Both the position numbers and the translations under genes were made by a program. The notes under the pieces are model-generated. The model did no database searches. It saw only the letters and a list, made by a program, of their open reading frames with translations, and was not told where the DNA came from. This document shows positions 25,974 to 34,745 of a DNA stretch of 64,000 bases, one piece after another. The stretch is from assembly GCA_003577275.1 (NCBI GenBank), contig QEVO01000002.1, positions 248,001 to 312,000 on the forward strand. Direction: 5' to 3'. The DNA comes from Pseudomonadota bacterium. GTDB taxonomy: Bacteria; Pseudomonadota; Alphaproteobacteria; Sphingomonadales; Govanellaceae. How positions within the stretch are numbered: position 1 is the stretch's first letter; each line of letters starts with the position of its first letter.

Positions 25974-27034
25974 TGGCCAGCTTGGACGCATCCGATCTTG
26001 CGGCCCGCCTCGCCGGCCAGGCCGAAGCCGTGTGCCGGCACTATCTGTCCAACGGCACAAGGCAGGGAGGCTACTGGCTGGTCGGCGACGCTCGCAACAC
26101 GCCGGGCCGCTCAATGTTCGTGCGGCTCAAGGGGCCGCAGACGGGTAAGGGCGCCGCCGGCAAGTGGACCGACGCCGCCACCGGCGAGCATGGCGATCTA
26201 CTCGATGTCATTCGCGAAACCTGCGGCCTTCCCGACTTCAAGCAGGTCGCCGAGGAGGCGCGGCGCTTCTTGAGCCTCCCGCATCCAGAACCCGCACGAG
26301 AGTCGCGGCGAGCTAGGACGTTCGCGGCGCCAATGGGTTCGCCAGACGCCGCGAGGCGTCTCTTCGCGATGGCACAGCCTATCAGCCGTACACTCGCCGA
26401 GACGTATCTGCGCGCACGCGGCATTACGTCTTTGCACGAAACCGGATCGCTGCGCTTCCATCCCCGCTGCTTCTTCCGCCCCGACGAGCATTCCCCGACC
26501 GAGATCTGGCCGGCGATCATCGCCTCCGTCACGGATCTCAATGGCGAGCTCACCGGCGCACACCGCACCTGGCTGGACCCCGACGGCTTCAACGAAGCGA
26601 CCTTAGGCAAGGCGCCCGTCGAGACACCGAGACGGGCGATGGGCAATCTCCTCGGGTCTGCCGTGCGCTTCGGACTGCCGGGCTCGGTGATGGCGGCCGG
26701 CGAAGGCGTCGAGACCATGCTGTCGCTGCGCTGCGCACTGCCGACCATGCCAATGGCGGCCGCGCTGTCGGCGGCGCATCTCGCTGCTATCCAGTTCCCC
26801 GACACCCTGCACCGGTTGTATGTCGCGCGTGATGACGATCCCGCCGGCGATGCAGCGATAACGACCTTGATGACCCGCGCGGAGGAAGCGGGCATCGAGG
26901 CGGTCATCCTGTCTCCGACGCTTGGCGACTTCAATGAAGACCTCCGGCTGATAGGGCTCGCGGCGCTCCGGGCGGCCATCCGTGTCCAGATCGCGCCCCA
27001 GGACGTCGCACGCTTCATAGAGCATGCAGCCTAA
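25973..27034 (+). CDS. TOPRIM/primase-like protein (DUF7146)
   Basis: 353 aa from ATG 25973, 7 nt after GGAGG and overlapping the previous stop. The N-terminal region (GYWLVGDARNTPGRSMFVRL, GKWTDAATGEHGDLLDVI) is a DUF7146-type primase/zinc-finger-like module lacking cysteine pairs. The C-terminal TOPRIM part has the acidic E in VMAAGEGVETMLSL and DxD-like YVARDDDPAGDAA. It is probably a primase for lagging-strand priming of transferred or replicating element DNA. It is coupled to the strawberry notch gene, and the pair is conserved together. Confidence 0.88.
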   Translation: MASLDASDLAARLAGQAEAVCRHYLSNGTRQGGYWLVGDARNTPGRSMFVRLKGPQTGKGAAGKWTDAATGEHGDLLDVIRETCGLPDFKQVAEEARRFLSLPHPEPARESRRARTFAAPMGSPDAARRLFAMAQPISRTLAETYLRARGITSLHETGSLRFHPRCFFRPDEHSPTEIWPAIIASVTDLNGELTGAHRTWLDPDGFNEATLGKAPVETPRRAMGNLLGSAVRFGLPGSVMAAGEGVETMLSLRCALPTMPMAAALSAAHLAAIQFPDTLHRLYVARDDDPAGDAAITTLMTRAEEAGIEAVILSPTLGDFNEDLRLIGLAALRAAIRVQIAPQDVARFIEHAA

Positions 27035-27389
27035 CCGGGACGGAGGCAGGTGGCGGTCGGTCGAGCATTTCGATCAACGCTCGCATCTGGGATGACCGTT
27101 TCGCCAGAGGACCGCGCCCCGGCCTTCCAGAGGGCGATCGGCCATCAGACGGACCATCCAGGCAACCTTGTGGCCGACTATTTTCCGGCGGCCCGTTCCA
27201 CCCCACGCGGTCCAGCCGCGCGGGGACCCCGGCTCGGGCCTTTCCATCGCGAGACAAAATAGCCGGCCCCTGCGGTCCTTCGCTCACGCTGCGGCCCCTC
27301 GCTGTCGCTCGGGGTGCCAGTCCAGCCCGTCCGACGGCTTCGTCGCCATGAAGGCCGCGGCGGTCGCGGTCCAGCGAACGGAGCTTTCC
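27035..27389. other. Intergenic, leader region of DUF2493 gene
   Basis: About 355 nt without a supported gene. It holds repetitive CGGCCCC/CGCT-rich sequence (27263-27320) with several short inverted repeats, which could fold as an RNA leader. No clear promoter is identifiable. Confidence 0.35.
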
Positions 27390-28313
27390 ATGAGCGAGCC
27401 TGACGAATTTGAGCCCGACCACATCTCTTCTCCCACCGGCCACGTTCTGACCGAGCTTCAGCTCTACGGCTTCCATCCGCGCGACGATGAACCCGATCCT
27501 CGACCAATCCCGGAAGATCGCGTGATCGCCGGCGCCGTCGCCGACATCTTCGACGCGCTGATCTCCACCATGGCCGATACCGGCCTCGACGCAGATCTCG
27601 ACGACCTGCTGTGGTCAACGGTCAACACCTTCCACCGCGCCGTCGAACGGGTCGAACGCACACTCGACGACAACGAGCAGGCCCAGAAGCAGGGGCAGCG
27701 CGAACAGGATGGCTCCGAGGTGAAGGCTGTGCAGCTCGAAGCGCTGATCGCCACCGGACAGCGGCTCATCGAACGCCGCGACGCCCTCGAACTGCTTCGT
27801 GACACCAGCGCCGACCTTTACCGGAAAACGACCGGCTCGAACTGGTCTCCCCGCCACGGCTCACGCGTCAACCATCGCCAGCTCACCTCTGCGATGATCG
27901 ACAGCCGCGACTTCATCGCCGCGCGCAAACGCGCCGATCGCGAGGTGCTGCTGCCCGCCGGACCGAAGATCGCGCTGACCGGCGGGCTCGACTTCAACGA
28001 CCATCAACTGATCTGGGCCAAGCTCGACCAGGTCCGCATGAAGCATCCCGACATGGTGCTGATGCACGGCAAATCTCCGAAAGGGGCCGAGAAAATCGCC
28101 GCCCGCTGGGCCGACCACCGCGGCGTCACGCAGATCGGTTTTGCCCCCGACTGGACTAGGCACGGCCGTTCAGCCCCGTTCAAGCGCAACGATCAGATGC
28201 TGGACGTGCTGCCGATCGGGGTCATCGTCTTCCCCGGCACCGGCATCCAGGACAACCTGGCCGACAAGGCGAAGAAGCTCGGCATCCCGGTCTGGAGGTT
28301 CGGCGGCGCGTGA
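27390..28313 (+). CDS. DUF2493 (SLOG-like Rossmann) protein
   Basis: 307 aa from ATG 27390, which has GGAG 6 nt upstream; the longer frame from 27168 lacks support. An N-terminal helical part (RAVERVERTLDDNEQAQKQGQR) precedes a C-terminal DUF2493 domain: KIALTGGLDFNDHQLIW, MVLMHGKSPKGAEKIAARWA and PIGVIVFPGTGIQDNLADKA. The GxxGTG-like loop resembles SLOG/DprA-like nucleotide-binding folds. Such proteins are constant on these elements; their ligand is unknown. Binding of nucleotide or DNA is plausible. Confidence 0.88.
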   Translation: MSEPDEFEPDHISSPTGHVLTELQLYGFHPRDDEPDPRPIPEDRVIAGAVADIFDALISTMADTGLDADLDDLLWSTVNTFHRAVERVERTLDDNEQAQKQGQREQDGSEVKAVQLEALIATGQRLIERRDALELLRDTSADLYRKTTGSNWSPRHGSRVNHRQLTSAMIDSRDFIAARKRADREVLLPAGPKIALTGGLDFNDHQLIWAKLDQVRMKHPDMVLMHGKSPKGAEKIAARWADHRGVTQIGFAPDWTRHGRSAPFKRNDQMLDVLPIGVIVFPGTGIQDNLADKAKKLGIPVWRFGGA

Positions 28314-28320
28314 GCGCCGC

Positions 28321-29073
28321 CTATCCCAAATCGACTTTCCAGAACTTCAGAACATTCTCGACCTCAGTCTTCGGATAGTGAAGTAAATTGGCACTGGCGA
28401 GAGCAGACCGAATCTTCGACTTCCGCTTTTCGATTTCGCGTTCGATGCGCGGCGTGAACGGCGCGGTCCCAGGAGGCAAGACGCCACGCCGATCCGCGCT
28501 TGGCCAACTCTTCGAGTAGTCAGGAGGTGTCCAGCCAGATCGCACCTGTTCAGCCTGTTCGGCGACCGCCTCGTGCTCGCATGCCCATCCGTACAGATGG
28601 AAAGCGCATACGCGCAGCATGGCTTTGATTTCAGGAAGTGTGTCGGTGAAGCCCTTCAGCGAGGTGGGCAGCCACACCATGTTCGCGACACAGGAGAAAT
28701 AGCGTGGATCCTGCACCACGCTGCTGCCCTGCGCGAACGATGGATCGTCGTAACCCCAGATGTGACAGACGGTCCAGTTTTTCGGCCTTGGAGACGCTAC
28801 GTCGAGCGCGGCGACAAGGGCGTTCAGCGCAGCCACATTTCCTTCGAACTTCTCCGCCGTGACGCCGGTCAGCTTGCGCGTGTTCGTGTAACGCCGCGTC
28901 CACCCGGCATCAAAGAGCGGCCGACCGCGCGCAGTGTGCGGTGCCCAGACCGGCAGCGCGCGAAACGTGTCGGGATGTACCCAACGTGCCGTCCGCTCGA
29001 TGAGTTCGACGATGGCAGGAATATCCGACCTCAAGGCCTCGTTGCCATCCGGCACATGGAAACCGCTTGCCAT
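28321..29073 (-). CDS. Hypothetical protein, HNH-like residue pattern
   Basis: 250 aa, convergent with DUF2493 (7-nt gap), the only leftward gene in this backbone block, so probably accessory. The middle holds CHIWGYDDPSF, then CVANMVWLPTSLKGFTD, then CAFHLYGW: His, Asn and His spaced as in some HNH endonucleases with HIW-type active sites. The C-terminus is basic (RIEREIEKRKSKIRSALASANLL). I do not recognise the family; a nuclease role is a weak inference. Upstream sequence to 29367 has no obvious gene. Confidence 0.65.
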   Translation of the reverse strand: MASGFHVPDGNEALRSDIPAIVELIERTARWVHPDTFRALPVWAPHTARGRPLFDAGWTRRYTNTRKLTGVTAEKFEGNVAALNALVAALDVASPRPKNWTVCHIWGYDDPSFAQGSSVVQDPRYFSCVANMVWLPTSLKGFTDTLPEIKAMLRVCAFHLYGWACEHEAVAEQAEQVRSGWTPPDYSKSWPSADRRGVLPPGTAPFTPRIEREIEKRKSKIRSALASANLLHYPKTEVENVLKFWKVDLG

Positions 29074-29367
29074 TTTCCTCCCAGACGAAGTTGTCGCCTC
29101 GTCTGCGCGAGACGTCCGGTTGAGGTCTTGGCGGCAAGGCTGTTGAGAACATCACAGCTACCATTTCAGACCGGCCGACACACCCCCGCTTATCTGCGCT
29201 GATCCTTGGTCAGACTGATCTCTTAACGCCATCAACCCGTAAAGGGTCGGCTATGCGAGCATGCCGCCGCTTCGGCTGCGCCTGCGCGGTGATTGCAGCG
29301 TTCAGTCCGACACTTCGGGCGCCTGTCAGCGGGGGATGGTCCTCCGCTCGGAACAGGAGCCGGACCG

Positions 29368-29532
29368 ATGCCCCTCGACGTCGCTTATGCCTTCGCAAAC
29401 AGCCTCGCTGGCACTCTGATGGTCGCCATCATCATCTTCCGAGCGGGCGACGGCACGCTATCTGTCACTCCCTGCAACGAGTTTGACGGCGATGCCGAGG
29501 TCGTGGCCGAGATCGATCCGTTCGACGTCTGA
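29368..29532 (+). CDS. Small conserved protein with hydrophobic N-terminus
   Basis: 54 aa: MPLDVAYAFANSLAGTLMVA, then an acidic C-terminus ending EVVAEIDPFDV. AGGAG lies 8 nt before ATG 29368. The first 25 residues could form a short membrane-associated helix. No function is known to me. Confidence 0.55.
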   Translation: MPLDVAYAFANSLAGTLMVAIIIFRAGDGTLSVTPCNEFDGDAEVVAEIDPFDV

Positions 29533-29673
29533 AGTCTGGCGGAACAACTTCGCGGGCGGAGATCGGTTCGATTTCCGCTCCCGAAGCGCATCGAATTTCG
29601 CTATACTCTGCATCGCGCCTTGGTGGTGGTGGTCGGCGCACCCGTCAGACCTATTCTCACGGAGGCCACCACC

Positions 29674-30114
29674 ATGATCGTCTTCGCCATTCTCGGTTCG
29701 CTCGTCGCCATCGGCGTGCTTTGCTGGCTTTTGTTCACGCTCGCCGTCTTTGCGCTTCCAGCTTTCATCGGCGTCAGCGCGGGCATCTGGGCGCATCAGA
29801 CCGGCGCCGGCCCGCTCGGTGCCATCGTCATCGGCGCCGTTGGTGCCGGTATCACACTCGGCGTCGGCCAGCTTCTGCTCGCCATCCTGCGGCCGGCGTG
29901 GCTGAAAATCCTTGTCGCATTGGCTTTCGTCGCGCCCGCAGCCATCGCGGGCTTTCACGCGACCCATGGCATCGTGAAGCACACCATGCCGTCGGAAACC
30001 TGGCAGCTCGTATTCTCGGTCATCGGGGCGATTGCCGTTGCAGTCACGACCTTTGTCCGCGTGACGTCACTCACCCCGCCAGGATCGACCAGCCGGGGCG
30101 TTGCCAATGCCTGA
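29674..30114 (+). CDS. Small integral membrane protein, unknown function
   Basis: 146 aa from ATG 29674, with GGAGG 8 nt upstream; the frame opens earlier at 29620 without a ribosome binding site. Four hydrophobic segments are visible: VFAILGSLVAIGVLCWLLFT, LPAFIGVSAGIWA with GAIVIGAVGAGITLGVGQLL, ILVALAFVAPAAIAGF and VFSVIGAIAVAVTTFV. It belongs to small membrane proteins found near DUF736 on conjugative elements. A role in mating-pair membrane or entry exclusion is possible but unsupported. Confidence 0.7.
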   Translation: MIVFAILGSLVAIGVLCWLLFTLAVFALPAFIGVSAGIWAHQTGAGPLGAIVIGAVGAGITLGVGQLLLAILRPAWLKILVALAFVAPAAIAGFHATHGIVKHTMPSETWQLVFSVIGAIAVAVTTFVRVTSLTPPGSTSRGVANA

Positions 30115-30724
30115 ATGCCGAACTGACCGCAGAGCCGGACCAGAAAGCGGACGTGCACCACGCACCAACCATCGACCGACCTGATGTGGGATCGAGCGAA
30201 AGGGCGCGCACGTCAGCGCGCAACCTGTCATGGCGCAGGGCTCGCTGATCGTCTGATCCCAGGCTGCTCATTCGCCGACTGACCAAACGCAGGCTGACGG
30301 GCGTCACCGGTCAGGCGCCCCTCATCAGCAGGACGAGACGTGTCAGCTCAGAGCTCAGAAACGCCGATCACGTGAACCGCGCGTGCCAATTCGGCCGATG
30401 CCTTGCGCCGCCACGTCATCCCCTCGGGATCTAGCCAGATCGAGCGCACCCGAGCGGCCTCTTCAATGGCCTGATCTGGCCGAAGACCGGCTCACGCCTC
30501 GCTCGCCTATGGCGCAACAGCGGCGTCACAACTTTCTTCCCCTGCCGGCTGCGCCGTCATTCCTCGCGGAACAAGAAAGTTCCTCCTTTGCTGTCAGGCC
30601 CCAAGCCTACCCCAGCGAGCTGGGGCCCCGAGGCTGGGGTGCGCCGCCGAGCGTCTCCGGCCCGTCGATCGCCATCGAGGCCGCAATGGTGCGGGCTCGA
30701 GACTTCAGATCGAGGAGAAATGAC
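30115..30724. other. Intergenic with possible decayed minus-strand ORF
   Basis: About 610 nt. On the minus strand a frame ending with a stop at 30348 reads SIWLDPEGMTWRRKASAELA and ends VHVIGVSEL, protein-like but closed upstream by a stop near 30488, so it looks like the tail of a lost gene. The rest, up to the DUF736 ribosome binding site, has GC-rich short repeats (30608-30640) and no supported gene. Confidence 0.35.
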
Positions 30725-31051
30725 ATGGCCACCATCGGCACCTTCAAGAAGACCGGCACGAACGAGTTCACCGGCGAGATCGTCACCCTGAGCGTTCAGG
30801 CCAAGAACGTCCGCATCGTCCCCGAGACCCGGGCCACCGGCGAGAACGCCCCCAGCCACCGCGTCCTGGTCGGTCGCGCCGAGATCGGCGCCGCCTGGTC
30901 CAAGCGCTCCAACGAGGGCCGCGACTATCTTGGTCTCAAGCTGGACGACCCGAGCTTCAACGCCCCGATCTACGCCAACCTGTTCGACGACGAGGACGGC
31001 GAAGCTTTCAGCCTCATCTGGTCCCGCCCCAGCCGCCGCAACGGCGACTGA
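30725..31051 (+). CDS. DUF736 protein (first copy)
   Basis: 108 aa from ATG 30725, preceded by GAGGAG. It reads MATIGTFKKTGTNEFTGEIV, with RVLVGRAEIGAAWSKRS and YLGLKLDDPSFNAPIYANL, a compact beta-rich DUF736 protein typical of Hyphomicrobiales conjugative elements; a second, diverged copy lies at 47497-47835. The function is unknown, and ssDNA or transfer-related binding has been suggested only by context. It closes the first backbone block before the metal-resistance cargo. Confidence 0.92.
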   Translation: MATIGTFKKTGTNEFTGEIVTLSVQAKNVRIVPETRATGENAPSHRVLVGRAEIGAAWSKRSNEGRDYLGLKLDDPSFNAPIYANLFDDEDGEAFSLIWSRPSRRNGD

Positions 31052-31064
31052 GACTCCGGCGACG

Positions 31065-31095
31065 CCCCGTCCGGTCGATCCGGACGGGGTCTTCG
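31065..31095 (+). terminator. Terminator-like hairpin after DUF736
   Basis: A perfect 10-bp stem CCCCGTCCGG / CCGGACGGGG (31065-31074 with 31080-31089) around a 5-nt loop, followed by TCTTCG. It marks the end of the backbone transcript and the start of cargo. Confidence 0.6.
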
Positions 31096-31257
31096 TCGGC
31101 CAAAGCATCCGAATCAGGTTGCGGCCTGAACTACTCGAACGACCGCAATAGACGCTCTTCAGTCTGGCCCGAGAAGCCAAGAACGACTATTATAGATGGG
31201 GTATTCGGGCACTCCCTAGCCAACAAAGTCGTGGATGTTCCTGAATTCCTCAGCGAT

Positions 31258-31671
31258 TCAGGGGGCATCATGCGAGTTGGGTGAGTCAGCTAAAACTTCT
31301 ATGATCCGGCACGATGCGACTTTCCCATTGTCGCACGATTTGATCATCCGAGTGAGCTCGCTCTTAAGTCCGAGAAGGCGTCGGATCCGCACCTCGACGG
31401 CTTCGAGCTGATCGGTGGCAATTCGGCTCACCTGCTCACAAGAGGACTCTGGCCTTTCCTGCAGAGCGAGCATCGTCTTGATAGCCGGGATGTCGAAGCC
31501 GAGATCCCTGGAATGGCGTATGAACGTCAGTCGCCGAACATCCTCTGCTTCATAGAGGCGCCGCCTGCTCTCTGTGCGGGGCGGCGGCGGGATGAGATTG
31601 ATCCGCTCGTAGTAGCGGATTGTCTCGATATTGACGCCTGTCCGTTGTGACAAGGCTCCGATGGTGATCAT
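31258..31671 (-). CDS. MerR-family metal regulator (PbrR/CadR-like)
   Basis: 137 aa from ATG 31671. The N-terminal MerR HTH (TIGALSQRTGVNIETIRYYE) is followed by a long dimerisation helix. Cysteines C78, C113 and C121 match the three-cysteine site of PbrR/CadR sensors for Pb(II)/Cd(II) rather than the ZntR pattern. It probably binds the CTGTAG-N3-CTACAG palindromes at 33945 and 34667, both inside 19-bp promoter spacers, and activates the MAPEG and P-type ATPase genes. It lies downstream of nadE on the same strand, separate from its targets by 2.3 kb. Confidence 0.85.
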   Translation of the reverse strand: MITIGALSQRTGVNIETIRYYERINLIPPPPRTESRRRLYEAEDVRRLTFIRHSRDLGFDIPAIKTMLALQERPESSCEQVSRIATDQLEAVEVRIRRLLGLKSELTRMIKSCDNGKVASCRIIEVLADSPNSHDAP

Positions 31672-31785
31672 GGCGAATTCATTCCGTAACGGTGGTTCGA
31701 GTAGGGATAACAACTGGGCGGAAGCGTCATCGGCATCCGTGCGCCGATTGCCGTTGGCCGCTGAGCGCCAACCCTCAGGGCACGT

Positions 31786-33831
31786 TCATTCCGACGGCGT
31801 GTGAGCGCGCAACTCCTCCAACCAGAGGCGGGCGTTGCCATCCGACGGAGCGCGCCAATCGCCGCGCGGCGACAGCGAGCCGCCAGCAGTGACTTTGGGG
31901 CCGTTCGGCGACGCCGAGCGCTTGAACTGGCTGATCGTGAAGAAGCGGTAGAGGAACACCTCCATCCACGATCTGATTGTGGGCAGATCATATGCGCGAC
32001 GGCGCTCTTCCGGATACTGTGGAGGCCAAGCTCCGGCGGTGGCGTCACGCCAGGCATGGAAGGCCAGGAAAGCGATCTTCGACGGCTTCAGGCCATAGCG
32101 CGTCAAATAAAACAGGGTAAAATCCTGCAGTTCATAAGGCCCAATCTTCTCCTCCGTACTTTGTAAGGCGCCGCCTTCGCCGGCCGGCACGAGTTCTGGC
32201 GAAATCACAGTGTCAAGAATGGAGAGCAACGTGCCGTTCGTTACCTCATCGAAGGCGGCTGACTGTGCCACCCAGCGGATCAAATGCTGGATGAGTGTTT
32301 TCGGCACCGACGCGTTGACGTTGTAGTGGCTCATATGGTCGCCGACACCGTAGGCCGACCAGCCGAGCGCGATTTCGGACAGATCGCCAGTGCCAAGCAC
32401 CATGGCGCCTCGCTGGTTGGCTGCACGGAACAAGATGTCCGTGCGCAGGCCCGCCTGCACGTTCTCGAACGTCACGTCGTAAACCGGCTCGCCTTGCGCG
32501 AACGGATGCTGAAGTGACGCCAGCATCTGCTGCGCCAACGGCTTGATGTCGATCTCCTCGGCGGTGACGCCGAGACTACGCATCAGCGTCCAGGCATTTG
32601 CCTTGGTGGCCTCCCCCGTCGCGAAGCCCGGCATCGTGAAGCCGAGAATGTCGGACCGGGGCCAGCCTAGCCGGTCGAACGCTTTCGCCGCCACGATCAG
32701 CGCGTGAGTGGAGTCCAGACCACCGGAGACCCCGATGCAGACGCGGCGGATGCCCGTCGCCTGAAGGCGCTTCATCAACCCCTGGACCTGGATGCTGTAG
32801 GCCTCATAACAGTCCTGGTCGAGGCGTGCCGGATCGGCTGGAGCATAGGGGAAGCGCGCGACGGCCCTGCGCAGCCCGAGGTCCGTCATCGACGGCTCGA
32901 ACCGGAAGCCGATACGCCGGAACCTGTCTTCAGGCATAGCTTGTGCGATGGCCGCCTCGTTGAAGGTGCCGGTGCGCAGGCGCTCCAGTCTGAGCCTATC
33001 AACGTCGACATCGGCGATGGCCATTTGCGAGTCCTGCGGGAACCGTTCGGTCTCTGCCAGCAGCTGCCCGAGTTCATAAATGCAGGCTTGACCGTCCCAA
33101 GCGAGGTCCGTCGTCGACTCGCCCGGACCGGCCGCGGAATAGATGTATGCAGCCCAGCACCGCGCCGATTGGGTTGCGCAGAGCAGCCGGCGGGTTTCGG
33201 CCTTGCCGACAGTGATGTTGCTGGCCGAGAGGTTGGTAAGGATGAGAGCGCCAGCGAGCGCGGCAAAGTCGCTGGGCGGAGCCGGTCCCCATACGTCCTC
33301 GCACAGCTCGACGTGGAAGACGAAGCCTGGCAAATCCTCGGCCGCGAAAATCATATCCATTCCGAAGGGGACGGACTGACCAGCGATCTCGATGGTAGCG
33401 CCTTTCAAGTTTCGGCCCGAAGCGAACCAACGCTTTTCGTAGAATTCCCGATAATTCGGCAGATGTCCTTTGGGAACAACACCCAAAATGCGCCCACGAT
33501 GGACGGCGACAGCGCAATTGTAGAGTCGTCCTTCCCGCACCAGCGGCGCGCCGATGAGCAGAACCGGCGAAAGCTCGCGGCTCGCGGCCGCGACTTCCTC
33601 GATCGCTTGTTTCACCCGCTGCAGCAACGCGGCTTGGCCGAGAAGATCGTCAATCGCGTAACCGCAGAGGCCCAATTCCGGGAACACCATCAGCGCAACA
33701 CCCTGGCGCGCACCGTCGCGGGCGAGCGCGAGCGTCTCAGCGACATTGTAGCTGGGATCGGCGACTTCGCATTTCGGTGTACAGGCAGCCACGCGAACGA
33801 AACCCTGCTGATAAATCGAATAGAAGCTCAT
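31786..33831 (-). CDS. nadE: Glutamine-dependent NAD+ synthetase
   Basis: 681 aa. The N-terminal nitrilase-type glutaminase has the Glu-Lys-Cys triad in [18 protein letters not shown] and VELCEDVWG. The C-terminal synthetase has the PP-loop SGGLDSTHA and the NaAD/ATP-binding [12 protein letters not shown]. It makes NAD+ from deamido-NAD+, ATP and glutamine in the cytoplasm. It is unusual cargo, since the chromosome normally has its own nadE. Here it precedes the MerR gene on the same strand and diverges from the MAPEG gene. It may replenish NAD+ during metal stress or under SIR2 activity (inference). Confidence 0.93.
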   Translation of the reverse strand: MSFYSIYQQGFVRVAACTPKCEVADPSYNVAETLALARDGARQGVALMVFPELGLCGYAIDDLLGQAALLQRVKQAIEEVAAASRELSPVLLIGAPLVREGRLYNCAVAVHRGRILGVVPKGHLPNYREFYEKRWFASGRNLKGATIEIAGQSVPFGMDMIFAAEDLPGFVFHVELCEDVWGPAPPSDFAALAGALILTNLSASNITVGKAETRRLLCATQSARCWAAYIYSAAGPGESTTDLAWDGQACIYELGQLLAETERFPQDSQMAIADVDVDRLRLERLRTGTFNEAAIAQAMPEDRFRRIGFRFEPSMTDLGLRRAVARFPYAPADPARLDQDCYEAYSIQVQGLMKRLQATGIRRVCIGVSGGLDSTHALIVAAKAFDRLGWPRSDILGFTMPGFATGEATKANAWTLMRSLGVTAEEIDIKPLAQQMLASLQHPFAQGEPVYDVTFENVQAGLRTDILFRAANQRGAMVLGTGDLSEIALGWSAYGVGDHMSHYNVNASVPKTLIQHLIRWVAQSAAFDEVTNGTLLSILDTVISPELVPAGEGGALQSTEEKIGPYELQDFTLFYLTRYGLKPSKIAFLAFHAWRDATAGAWPPQYPEERRRAYDLPTIRSWMEVFLYRFFTISQFKRSASPNGPKVTAGGSLSPRGDWRAPSDGNARLWLEELRAHTPSE

Positions 33832-33938
33832 CCGCCGGTCTCATCTCCTGTTCTTGCGGTGCCCGATCTCGGCACCAAGTGGCCGTGACCGCTGTTACGG
33901 CGACCGGGTTCAGTCACGGCCTCGACCCCTCGCAAGGG

Positions 33939-33969
33939 TTGATTCTGTAGTTACTACAGGATTTATATA
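33939..33969 (+). promoter_or_regulatory. MerR-type promoter/operator upstream of MAPEG gene
   Basis: -35 TTGATT (33939-33944), a 19-bp spacer and -10 TATATA (33964-33969). The spacer contains a perfect palindrome CTGTAG-TTA-CTACAG (33945-33959). A lengthened spacer with a central dyad is the hallmark of promoters untwisted by MerR activators. The same dyad occurs at 34667. Confidence 0.8.
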
Positions 33970-34067
33970 CCTATGATCGGGGCGTGTGAACCCACGCGCG
34001 ATGAGTGGTCGCCCCCGGTCTTTCATCACCACAGGCAGGCGGCGGAGGACGACAAGGAGCAAGGACA

Positions 34068-34616
34068 GTGTTCAAGAGGCTCAGTTCTGACCAGGTGGGC
34101 ATTGTCCGAGCCTCAGCCGTCGCGCTCGCCTTCGCGGCGGTCGTCCTTGTGGTTGGCTATGCCTGGCTGCCTCCTGAATTGTTCGGCCTCAGCCCAGAGA
34201 TGGACTTCGGTGAGCGGATCGCGTTCACGTTGAAGGCGAGTATTCTCATGTTTCTCTGGCTGGCCGGCTGCGTCGGCGCGGTGAGCAGAGGCAGGTTCTA
34301 TTCGCCGGCGGATATACGGGGCTCGGCGTTCGGCAAACCCAGCCCGGCAATCGCCGTGCGTGCCGCGGTGCTGCAGAATTCATTGGAGCAGACAGTACTG
34401 GCTTTTGGCGCACATCTGACCCTAGCAGCGCTTCTGCGAGAAACCGAACTGGTGCTCATACCGCTGCTGGTTGCTCTGTTTCTGGTTGGCCGCATCACCT
34501 TTGCATTCGGCTACGCCAAACGAGTCTCAGGCCGGGCTTTTGGCATGGCGCTCACCGGCGCCTCAATAATCGCGAGCTATGGAATTGTGGTCGGGCTGAT
34601 AGCCGCCGGACGCTGA
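34068..34616 (+). CDS. MAPEG-family membrane protein
   Basis: 182 aa from GTG 34068, with AAGGAG 8 nt upstream. Four transmembrane segments are visible (ASAVALAFAAVVLVVGYAWL; FTLKASILMFLWLAGC; TVLAFGAHLTLAAL; VLIPLLVALFLVGRITFAFG). The RAAVLQNSLEQTVLAF and GRITFAFGYAKR signatures are typical of MAPEG proteins, glutathione-binding membrane enzymes. It sits between two MerR-type promoters, upstream of the P-type ATPase, so it is probably metal-induced. Glutathione conjugation or peroxide handling under metal stress is an inference. Confidence 0.78.
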   Translation: MFKRLSSDQVGIVRASAVALAFAAVVLVVGYAWLPPELFGLSPEMDFGERIAFTLKASILMFLWLAGCVGAVSRGRFYSPADIRGSAFGKPSPAIAVRAAVLQNSLEQTVLAFGAHLTLAALLRETELVLIPLLVALFLVGRITFAFGYAKRVSGRAFGMALTGASIIASYGIVVGLIAAGR

Positions 34617-34660
34617 CGTCTGTCGCTCGCTTGGACGGCAAAAAACGATTGAAAGGCCTC

Positions 34661-34691
34661 TTGCTCCTGTAGCCACTACAGAATGTATGGT
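34661..34691 (+). promoter_or_regulatory. MerR-type promoter/operator upstream of the P-type ATPase
   Basis: -35 TTGCTC (34661-34666), a 19-bp spacer and -10 TATGGT (34686-34691). The spacer holds CTGTAG-CCA-CTACAG (34667-34681), the same dyad as at 33945 with only the central three bases changed. Both are probable sites of the MerR protein encoded at 31258-31671. Confidence 0.82.
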
Positions 34692-34745
34692 GCGTGAAAG
34701 GATTCGAGCCGGGCTCGAGAGAATAAGCAAATTTAGGAGACCGCA

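Noticed and set aside
32704..33888. 394-codon plus-strand frame
   Set aside because: Antisense to nadE, whose catalytic residues are all present.
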